The position numbers and the translations under genes were made by a program. 5,329 nucleotides of DNA from NCBI GenBank assembly GCA_015523685.1, contig WAJW01000069.1:1-5329 (forward strand), read 5' to 3'. The notes under the pieces were generated by a model. That model had not been told where the DNA came from, searched no databases, and saw only the letters and a program-made list of their open reading frames with translations. Source of the DNA: Archaeoglobaceae archaeon. GTDB taxonomy: Archaea; Halobacteriota; Archaeoglobi; Archaeoglobales; JdFR-42. Positions 1-5,329 of this stretch are shown here, in pieces. Numbering within the stretch: the first letter of the stretch is position 1; each line of letters begins with the position of its first letter.

Positions 1-1266
1 ATATCTAGGAGGCTTAGAGTAGCTACCCAGACCCAGCTAATCGAATATATGTTTGATAGAACATCAAGAGGGTTATACGGTGTTGGAATGTTTGGGTCTA
101 TTTTTACAATTGGTGCGTTAGAGACATTTGGTACTTCTGTGATACTGTATCTGATAACCGGTATCCCACCTGGCCCCCTCCTCGTTGCTATCTCGGCTAT
201 ATTTGTTATTGCGTACACAATTCTTGCTGGGATGTGGCAAATGGCTTATTTGAATCTAGTTAATGGAATAGTGATGCTGGTTGGGGCTTGGCTAGGTGTG
301 GCATTCCTATCCATGGGCCTAGCGGCTCACGGCGTTGGTTGGAGTGAGATCGTGAATACTCTTGCAGCCACTAAACCTGAGTTTTTAAGCTTATTCCCGA
401 ATCTGGATGTAATTATAGGAAGAAATCTGTCTCCTTTGGCAAATCCAGTCATACCTACATTGATACTTGTGGCAATTGCTTCGTGGTGGGGGGCTCAAGT
501 CCATCCGGCTATATTTGCAAAAGATGAGAAGACATTAAAAAAGGCCATTTTTGGAACTGTAGCAGTTAATTTCACAAGTTCAGTTCCTTATGCCCTGATC
601 GGATTGGCTGCATTAGTTCTTGTGATGAAGGGAATTATCACAATTCCTGAGGGTGCTCCTGCACCACTGTTGTCATCAGTTATAATGCTCACAAGCCCTC
701 AGCTTGCATTAATCCCAAGAGTCATACTTGCATTGTGGGGAATTTCAATGCTGGTTCAGATTCTTTCAACTGCTGGTTGGTTAGTAGGTACTCCTGCAAT
801 GGTCTATACTAATGATGTGTGGAGTACTTTCGTTAATCCAAAGGCCAGTGAGAGAGAGCTAGAAAATGTAACAAGAATACTAATCGTAATATTGGGTATA
901 ATAGCAGGTTTTGAAATAATGGCATTCTATGGTGGCATTGCTGCTATACCAACGATATTATGGGCATTCTCTCTAGCAGTTCCTGGGTTCGTCTTTGCAC
1001 ATATGGCGTACCTATGGAAAGGGAGTGCGACTGCATTTAAGATAACCGTGCCCATAACGTGGATTGTCACAGTTATATCAAGTTTTGCACCCCAGTATTT
1101 GATAAGGATTGGTCTTCCTCAATGGTTTGCTGTGAATCCTGTTTATCCAGCTTTACTAGTTTCTATAGTACTTGGAATTATCTTAACAGCATTAACAGAG
1201 GGTAAACCTGCTTTTAGGCATGAACTTAAAAAACTAGAGCCTGAAGTTGCTGGTGGAGGTGAATAG
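1..1266 (+). CDS. Sodium:solute symporter family (SSS) transporter, 5' partial
   Basis: This is an integral membrane transporter, probably Na+-coupled uptake of a small organic solute. The frame is open from the first base to a TAG stop, giving 421 residues. The ATG at 49 is probably internal: the 16 codons before it read as a loop ending TQTQLIEYMFDR, which matches the family pattern of a Thr, then a Leu-x-x-Tyr, then an Arg after the second helix. About ten hydrophobic segments are visible, against about 13 helices in the family, so roughly the first two helices lie outside. The segment AYTILAGMWQMAYLNLVNG resembles the family's helix 4-5 region. ILSTAGWLVGTPAMVYTNDVW resembles the helix carrying the Na+ site, with Ser256 and Thr257 (counted from base 1) at the positions of the sodium-binding Ser pair. 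The tail is short and acidic (GGGE). The substrate cannot be assigned; family assignment is fairly sure. Two tiny membrane-protein genes follow at once, suggesting co-transcription. Confidence -1.
   Translation: MSRRLRVATQTQLIEYMFDRTSRGLYGVGMFGSIFTIGALETFGTSVILYLITGIPPGPLLVAISAIFVIAYTILAGMWQMAYLNLVNGIVMLVGAWLGVAFLSMGLAAHGVGWSEIVNTLAATKPEFLSLFPNLDVIIGRNLSPLANPVIPTLILVAIASWWGAQVHPAIFAKDEKTLKKAIFGTVAVNFTSSVPYALIGLAALVLVMKGIITIPEGAPAPLLSSVIMLTSPQLALIPRVILALWGISMLVQILSTAGWLVGTPAMVYTNDVWSTFVNPKASERELENVTRILIVILGIIAGFEIMAFYGGIAAIPTILWAFSLAVPGFVFAHMAYLWKGSATAFKITVPITWIVTVISSFAPQYLIRIGLPQWFAVNPVYPALLVSIVLGIILTALTEGKPAFRHELKKLEPEVAGGGE
1255..1262 (+). promoter_or_regulatory. Ribosome binding site for the 44-codon gene
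   Basis: GGAGGTGA lies inside the last codons of the transporter gene and matches the complement of the archaeal 16S rRNA 3' end over eight bases. It stands 6 bases before the GTG at 1269. It is the main reason for accepting a GTG start, since no in-frame ATG exists in that small frame. Its position inside the transporter gene suggests translational linkage of the two. Confidence -1.
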
Positions 1267-1268
1267 AG

Positions 1269-1403
1269 GTGAGCTATGGTGAATTGATCAAATTACTTAT
1301 AGAAGCATATATACTGGTTTTTCTATCTCCAACACTGTGGTATTATGTTGACAAAGCCATTGGTAGAAAAAAAGAGAAAAGAGAAAAGACTTCAGAGGTG
1401 TGA
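1269..1403 (+). CDS. Small single-span membrane protein, 44 aa
   Basis: This is an unrecognised small protein that reads as a one-helix membrane protein. After a short start (MSYGEL, with GTG as the first codon) there is a hydrophobic stretch at about residues 7-28, including EAYILVFLSPTLWYYV. A strongly charged tail follows (GRKKEKREKTSEV), which by the positive-inside rule should lie in the cytoplasm. The gene starts 2 bases after the transporter stop and has a strong ribosome binding site. Its stop is 2 bases before the next small gene. The tight spacing suggests an accessory or stabilising subunit of the transporter; small partner proteins are known for several SSS transporters (for example the DUF997, DUF485 and DUF4212 types), but I cannot assign this one to any of those families. 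The coding call rests on spacing, ribosome binding site and the coherent membrane-protein pattern. A purine-rich repeat (GAGAAAA twice) encodes the tail. Confidence -1.
   Translation: MSYGELIKLLIEAYILVFLSPTLWYYVDKAIGRKKEKREKTSEV
1395..1400 (+). promoter_or_regulatory. Ribosome binding site for the 28-codon gene
   Basis: GAGGTG overlaps the last codons of the 44-codon gene and sits 5 bases before the ATG at 1406. It is good support that the very short downstream frame is translated. Confidence -1.
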
Positions 1404-1405
1404 AA

Positions 1406-1492
1406 ATGGATCCAAGAATGGTATCTATAATTTTAATTTTAATATTTGGGTTATTTGCATTACTTGTTAATAAATTCAGATCCGGAAAATGA
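1406..1492 (+). CDS. Tiny membrane peptide, 28 aa
   Basis: This very short frame encodes MDPRMVS, a hydrophobic run of about 15-18 residues (IILILIFGLFALLV), and a basic end (NKFRSGK). It reads as a single membrane helix with a short outer N-terminus and a positive cytoplasmic C-terminus. It has an ATG start and its own ribosome binding site, and begins 2 bases after the previous stop. The same layout as its neighbour (one helix plus basic tail) suggests that both are small accessory subunits of the SSS transporter. No family is recognised. It is below the usual length cut-off of gene callers and is easily missed. The main doubt is that an AT-rich stretch can give a hydrophobic frame by chance; the ribosome binding site and spacing argue against that. 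Confidence -1.
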   Translation: MDPRMVSIILILIFGLFALLVNKFRSGK

Positions 1493-1507
1493 CCCTAAAA
1501 TTTGTAA

Positions 1508-1524
1508 TTCTTTTTTATATATAA
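1508..1524 (+). promoter_or_regulatory. T-tract and TATA-like element before the phosphotransferase-like gene
   Basis: The 55-bp gap between the 28-codon gene and the next gene is AT-rich and holds a T-run that runs directly into TTTATATATAA. It can be read as an archaeal TATA box (about 1514-1521) or as an oligo-T terminator of the upstream unit, or as both. If it is a TATA box, the usual 25-base spacing would put the transcript start around 1541-1547, on top of the ribosome binding site, which counts against simple promoter use. No clear BRE purine element stands in front of it. Confidence -1.
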
Positions 1525-1537
1525 CAAAGTATATAAT

Positions 1538-1545
1538 GGAGGTGA
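1538..1545 (+). promoter_or_regulatory. Ribosome binding site deciding the start at 1548
   Basis: GGAGGTGA precedes ATG at 1548 by 2 bases (5 bases counted from the GGAGG core). The in-frame ATG at 1536 overlaps this element and has no ribosome binding site of its own, so 1548 is the better start. The frame stays open upstream to about 1446, but there it overlaps the 28-codon gene and has no protein-like character. Confidence -1.
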
Positions 1546-1547
1546 AA

Positions 1548-3260
1548 ATGTTGAACAATCAAAATAGTTTCCATATGGAACCAACATACGATTGGGACAC
1601 AAAGAGAATAAGGAGAGAAGACCTAAATAGATTTTGGTTTAGAGATGACTTGCATACTCCTTATCCAGTTACTCCAATGGCCGCCTCCCTATTTAATAGA
1701 CATCACGACTGGGGGTATCAATACACTTCACTAAATGAGTTTCAACATCCAAAGACTTATGGGATCTCTGTCAAAACTTACATGGGGAGAGTTTATTTTG
1801 GACCTATATTAGTTCCAGAGGAAGAGAGTGAGGAAAGGAAAAAAGAATTTGAGAAGAGACTAAAATATTTTTCAGAAAATTGGGATAATATATATAGTAA
1901 GTACGTATCTAAAATGGACAATAATTTAAAGAGGGTTTTGGATTGGGATATCGAAAATGCGTCATATTCAGAGATATTTGATTATCTTCGAGAATTAGAG
2001 ATGATTCAGAGGGAACACTGGGTTATCCATTTCACTCTAATGTATCCTGTTTATACATTCTATTTGGCATTTGAAGAATACTGTTCCAATCATGGTATTG
2101 ATGAGCAAGAGTTTACACAATTCCTAAAAGGTTTTTCTCATAAAATGAAAGATACAGACAAGAGGCTATGGGATCTTACAAAATTAGCATGGACTAAAGG
2201 ATTGAGAGAACTATTCTTAGAAACTGACGATCCAACCGAACTTCTTGAGAAATTAGAGAAAACAGAGAATGGAAAAGAGTGGATAAAAGAATTAAACGAT
2301 TTTTTAAATGAGTTTGGCTTAAGGTCACAAGCCGCGGTGTTTGATTATATATATCCTAGTTGGAAAGAGGACCCTACACCGGTTCTTACAGAAATAAAAA
2401 ATAATCTGAGAAAAGACCAGCCCCTCGATATAGAGGAGGAATGGGATAAAACAGTTAAATCTAGAGAGGAATCCATAAAAAAGGCATTAAAAAAGATTCC
2501 TGAAGAGGAAAGAGATAGATTTTTGAAATTTCTGAATCTCATTCAAAGAATGTATATTTTTAATGAAGATCACAATTTCTACATAGAACAAGGAACAACA
2601 AGTATTGTCAGATTAGTGTTACTGAAAGTCGGAAAGAGATTGGTTGATGTGGGAATTCTTAAGAATGAAGAAGACGTATTCTTTTTAACCTTCCAAGAGT
2701 TACTATGGATTATTGATGACCTGTCGAAAGATGAAAAAACAGGAATATTCTATTGGAGACTTGATGCTCCACCAATTATAGAAGACAGAAAGTTTACCTG
2801 GAAAAAGCTCCATGAGGTAGAGACTCCCTTATTTATGGGAAATGTTCCTGATACCATAGAAGATCCGATTTTAATTAAAATTATGGGAATAACTACCGAT
2901 GTACTTAGACGATGGAAAACTAAAGAAGAGGTTGCAGAGGTGATAAGAGGTTTTCCAGGCTCTCCCGGTGTTGTAGAAGGAACAGCAAGAGTTGTAACAT
3001 CTTTTAGTCATCTAGAAAGAGTAAAACCCGGAGAGATACTGGTCTGCCCATATACAAGTCCTGCTTGGACAGCAATTTTTCCAAGGATCAAAGGTGTAGT
3101 AACAGATTCGGGAGGTATGTTAACCCACGCAGCGATTACAGCGAGGGAATATGGGATACCTGCAGTAGTAGGGACTTGGAACGCAACTAAGAAGATTAAA
3201 GATGGGCAAAAAATACGAGTAGATGGAGACAATGGCGTCGTTGAGATAATCAAAGAATAA
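1548..3260 (+). CDS. PEP-utilising-enzyme-like phosphotransferase subunit (substrate domain plus phosphohistidine domain, no ATP-grasp)
   Basis: The protein is 570 aa and soluble. Residues about 468-568 form a PEP-utilisers mobile domain: GFPGSPGVVEG opens it, then TSPAWTAIFPRIKGVVTDSGG, then LTHAAITAREYGIPAVVG with His527 as the expected phospho-carrier, then KDGQKIRVDGDNGVVEI. The first ~460 residues are rich in charged helices. Near the N-terminus DWDTKRIRREDLNRFWFRDDLHTPYPVTPM resembles the FW..D..H.P.P.tP pattern that opens the substrate-binding domain of rifampicin phosphotransferases. There is no ATP-grasp domain and no C-terminal PEP/pyruvate barrel. The plan is therefore the last two parts of a rifampicin-phosphotransferase-like enzyme, as in the alpha subunit of phenylphosphate synthase, which works with a separate ATP-binding subunit. 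By inference it transfers phosphate from an ATP-charged partner to an organic substrate in the cytoplasm; the substrate is unknown. The gene is AT-rich compared with the next. Domain call is strong, reaction is not. Confidence -1.
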   Translation: MLNNQNSFHMEPTYDWDTKRIRREDLNRFWFRDDLHTPYPVTPMAASLFNRHHDWGYQYTSLNEFQHPKTYGISVKTYMGRVYFGPILVPEEESEERKKEFEKRLKYFSENWDNIYSKYVSKMDNNLKRVLDWDIENASYSEIFDYLRELEMIQREHWVIHFTLMYPVYTFYLAFEEYCSNHGIDEQEFTQFLKGFSHKMKDTDKRLWDLTKLAWTKGLRELFLETDDPTELLEKLEKTENGKEWIKELNDFLNEFGLRSQAAVFDYIYPSWKEDPTPVLTEIKNNLRKDQPLDIEEEWDKTVKSREESIKKALKKIPEEERDRFLKFLNLIQRMYIFNEDHNFYIEQGTTSIVRLVLLKVGKRLVDVGILKNEEDVFFLTFQELLWIIDDLSKDEKTGIFYWRLDAPPIIEDRKFTWKKLHEVETPLFMGNVPDTIEDPILIKIMGITTDVLRRWKTKEEVAEVIRGFPGSPGVVEGTARVVTSFSHLERVKPGEILVCPYTSPAWTAIFPRIKGVVTDSGGMLTHAAITAREYGIPAVVGTWNATKKIKDGQKIRVDGDNGVVEIIKE

Positions 3261-3268
3261 ATGGAAAA

Positions 3269-3275
3269 AGGAGGT
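3269..3275 (+). promoter_or_regulatory. Ribosome binding site of the oxidoreductase gene
   Basis: AGGAGGT lies in the 21-bp gap and 6 bases before ATG at 3282. An in-frame ATG at 3261 would add seven residues (MEKGGIN) but lies before this element, so 3282 is the preferred start. Confidence -1.
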
Positions 3276-3281
3276 ATAAAT

Positions 3282-5329
3282 ATGAATATCGTGAAAACTG
3301 CCTGTGAGCTGTGTGCATGGGGCTGTGGAATTGATGCGTATGTTGAAGGAGATAGAGTTGTCAGAGTCAGAGGAAGCAAGGAACACCCGCTCAATAAAGG
3401 CAGAATATGCCCAAAAGGCTCAGCAGCGGTGGATTACCTCTACTCAAAGGAGAGAATTACAACTCCAATGAAAAAAGAAAATGGCAAGTGGAAAAAAATA
3501 GACTGGGATACCGCGTTTGAAATGGTTGAAAATAATCTTCAGGAAGTGAAGGAGAAATACTCTGCTAAATCCTTCGCCACAATAATAGGGATGCCAATAC
3601 TGCTTGGGGGATCTTCAACTGTTGGGCTTATCAGGAGATTTATGGACGTATATGGCTCTCCAAACTGCTTCTCCCCTGAAAGCATGTGCTACAGGCATGA
3701 GATCATCGGTTACATACTCACCCTCGGGAAATTCCCTGTCGCGGATGTTGAAAACTCAAAGTGTATAGTGGTGTGGGCCCACAATCCTCATGCATCAAAA
3801 CCACCTCTTGCATGGATGATCGAGAGAGCAAGAAAGAGGGGGGCAAGGATAATTGTAATAGATCCGAGAAAAACAAGGGTTGCGGAAATGGCTGATATCC
3901 ATGCAAGAATAAGGCCGGGAACGGATACACTCCTTGCCCTCGGATTGATGAAGGTGATAGTAGAAAAGGACATCTATGATAAAAAATTCGTCTCAGAATA
4001 CTGTTATGGATTTGAACAGCTTAAGAAACATATCTCAGAGATATCTCTTGAAAAAGTAGCTGAGTTAACATGGGTTGACAGGGAAATGATAGAAGATATA
4101 GCCGTAACATTTGCAACAACAAAGCCCGCATGCATAGCCCAGGGAGTGAATGCTCTGGATCAGGTACCTACCGGGGTTCAGAATGCCAGAGCGGTTGCCA
4201 TGCTTCACGCCTTAACAGGAAACATAGACGTCAAAGGCGGGTTTGTGAGGGCTGGAAGGGTTCATGTAAATTCGCTGAGACTTCCCGAACTTCTGGATGA
4301 CATACCACTTGGGATCAAAGAGCATCCACTTTTTTATCAAATCTGGCAAACTCACCTTGGAGAGGGTCAGGGAATGTACCTGTATGATGCTATCCTTGAA
4401 GAAAAGCCGTATCCAGTGAAATCACTTTTTATAGCAGGATCAAATCCGGTTTTAACCTGGCCAAATTCAAAAAGGATGAGATCTGCACTGGAAAAAGTTG
4501 AATTTCTTGCTGTGATGGATCTGTTTATGACAGAGACAGCGAAATACGCTGATCTCTTCCTTCCTGCTGTTACATTTCTTGAAAGAGTTGAGCTGTGTGA
4601 CTACTACAGTGTTATCTTTGGCATACCATACATGATACTCAGGAAGAAGGTTGTTGAGCCTTTAGGAGATAGCAAGTCAGATGTTGAGTTCTGGCTCGAG
4701 CTTGCCAGAAGAATGGGATACAGAAAATACTTCCCCTGGAACACGGTGGAAGAAATGCTTGACCACGTACTTGAACCTACAGGGCTTACTGTAAGAGATC
4801 TGGTGGAAAGATATCCCGGAGGACTGTGGACAGGTAAGGTTAAATATGGAGAGTACAGGGAGCGGGGATTCAGAACTCCAAGTGGAAAGGTTGAGCTTTA
4901 TTCCGATACCCTGAAAGATCTTGGATACGATCCCATACCTGAATTTAAGGAGCCCACTGAAAATCCCTTTTCAGAGAAATCGAGGGAATATCCCCTTATC
5001 CTGACAACTGGTGCAAGACACGTGGCCTTTACTCACTCTCAGCTTAGAAATGTTGATAAACTCAGAAAACTCCAGCCAGAGGCTTTCGTTGAGATAAGTC
5101 CAGAGACCGCAGAGGATTATGGAATCAGAGATGGAGACATGGTAATAATAAAGACAGAGAGGGGAGAAATTGAAATAAGGGCGAGGGTAACTGACAGCAT
5201 AGCTCCGGGGGTTATAAACATACCTCATGGATGGGAGAGCGCCAACGTGAACGTTCTGACGTCAGAAAAGCCCGGAGATCCCATTTCTGGATGTCCCGAA
5301 TTGAAAGCCTTGCTTGCAAAGAAAGAGAT
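3282..5329 (+). CDS. Molybdopterin (Mo/W) oxidoreductase catalytic subunit, 3' partial
   Basis: This is a DMSO-reductase superfamily enzyme holding a bis-pterin Mo or W cofactor and one [4Fe-4S] cluster. 682 residues are in the window. Cluster ligands are Cys8, Cys11, Cys15 and Cys43 (CELCAWGC, then RICPKG, whose Lys45 is the usual electron-relay lysine). Cys136 in SPESMCYRHE is the likely metal ligand. Cofactor-binding stretches include VIDPRKT (Asp194), RPGTDTLLALGLM (from Arg211), GSNPVLTWPN (from Gly386), ETAKYADLFLPA (Asp424) and the C-terminal pterin-binding domain from about residue 570 (TTGARHVAFTHSQLRN, IPHGW with His649). The end reads ISGCPELKALLAKK, the place where the family usually stops, so only a few residues should be missing. 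There is no twin-arginine signal, so it should be cytoplasmic. The closest groups by eye are formate-dehydrogenase-like, thiosulfate-reductase-like and acetylene-hydratase-like enzymes; the substrate is not readable. An electron-transfer subunit may follow outside. Start fixed by the ribosome binding site; 21 bp after the phosphotransferase-like gene, so probably co-transcribed. Confidence -1.
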   Translation, partial: MNIVKTACELCAWGCGIDAYVEGDRVVRVRGSKEHPLNKGRICPKGSAAVDYLYSKERITTPMKKENGKWKKIDWDTAFEMVENNLQEVKEKYSAKSFATIIGMPILLGGSSTVGLIRRFMDVYGSPNCFSPESMCYRHEIIGYILTLGKFPVADVENSKCIVVWAHNPHASKPPLAWMIERARKRGARIIVIDPRKTRVAEMADIHARIRPGTDTLLALGLMKVIVEKDIYDKKFVSEYCYGFEQLKKHISEISLEKVAELTWVDREMIEDIAVTFATTKPACIAQGVNALDQVPTGVQNARAVAMLHALTGNIDVKGGFVRAGRVHVNSLRLPELLDDIPLGIKEHPLFYQIWQTHLGEGQGMYLYDAILEEKPYPVKSLFIAGSNPVLTWPNSKRMRSALEKVEFLAVMDLFMTETAKYADLFLPAVTFLERVELCDYYSVIFGIPYMILRKKVVEPLGDSKSDVEFWLELARRMGYRKYFPWNTVEEMLDHVLEPTGLTVRDLVERYPGGLWTGKVKYGEYRERGFRTPSGKVELYSDTLKDLGYDPIPEFKEPTENPFSEKSREYPLILTTGARHVAFTHSQLRNVDKLRKLQPEAFVEISPETAEDYGIRDGDMVIIKTERGEIEIRARVTDSIAPGVINIPHGWESANVNVLTSEKPGDPISGCPELKALLAKKE

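Noticed and set aside
49..51. ATG as the start of the transporter
   Set aside because: The frame is open upstream to the window edge and those codons fit the conserved loop of the family; no ribosome binding site at usable spacing precedes this ATG and about two helices would be missing.
1367..1390. Purine-rich GAGAAAA repeat
   Set aside because: It is a short, two-copy repeat that simply encodes the Lys/Arg/Glu tail of the 44-aa protein; no sign of a regulatory or mobile element.
1446..1547. N-terminal extension of the phosphotransferase-like protein from ATG 1446
   Set aside because: It overlaps the 28-codon gene, reads through the AT-rich gap, and has no ribosome binding site, whereas ATG 1548 has a strong one.
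2345..2542. Open frame on the minus strand inside the phosphotransferase-like gene
   Set aside because: It is antisense to a well-supported coding region, Ser/Phe-rich in composition, with no recognisable motif.
3261..3281. Upstream in-frame ATG for the oxidoreductase
   Set aside because: It would place the AGGAGGT ribosome binding site inside the coding region; the cluster motif begins right after the later start as usual in the family.
3008..3394. Overlapping minus-strand open frames across the phosphohistidine domain and the oxidoreductase start
   Set aside because: They are mirror frames of conserved coding motifs on the + strand and lack a protein-like pattern or ribosome binding site.
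3718..3973. Minus-strand open frames inside the oxidoreductase gene
   Set aside because: They are opposite conserved cofactor-binding motifs on the + strand and show no family features.
4971..5228. Minus-strand open frame opposite the C-terminal pterin-binding domain
   Set aside because: It is Tyr/Ser-rich, without motifs, and antisense to a conserved domain.

Overview
The window looks archaeal. The ribosome binding sites are strong and purine-rich (GGAGGTGA and AGGAGGT), several T/A-rich stretches resemble archaeal promoters, genes are tightly packed on one strand, and AGA/AGG arginine and ATA isoleucine codons are heavily used. The style and gene content recall anaerobic archaea such as the Archaeoglobi, but that placement is inference and was not searched.

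All genes read on the + strand. Positions 1-1266 hold the 3' part of a sodium:solute symporter family (SSS) transporter; its frame is open to the left edge, so the gene begins outside the window. Two very small membrane-protein genes follow, of 44 codons (GTG start, 1269-1403) and 28 codons (1406-1492). Each has its own ribosome binding site and only a few bases separate it from the gene before. A 55-bp AT-rich gap with a T-tract and TATA-like stretch leads to a 570-aa protein (1548-3260). It carries a phosphohistidine swivelling domain of the PEP-synthase/rifampicin-phosphotransferase type at its C-terminus, but has no ATP-grasp domain and no PEP/pyruvate TIM barrel. After 21 bp comes a large molybdopterin (Mo or W) oxidoreductase (3282 to the right edge), with a [4Fe-4S] motif and a likely metal-ligand cysteine. 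It is cut by the edge probably just before its natural end.

A reasonable working model, which is inference, is an uptake-and-conversion locus. A Na+-coupled transporter with small accessory membrane peptides brings in an organic substrate. A split phosphotransferase, similar in plan to the alpha subunit of phenylphosphate synthase and needing an ATP-grasp partner encoded elsewhere, activates it by phosphorylation. A cytoplasmic Mo/W enzyme then carries out a redox step. The substrate cannot be read from the sequence. Base composition also changes: by eye the phosphotransferase-like gene is clearly AT-richer than the oxidoreductase gene, so the locus may be a patchwork.

No rRNA, tRNA, CRISPR array, insertion sequence or long repeat was seen. 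The only intergenic stretches are short (2, 2, 55 and 21 bp).
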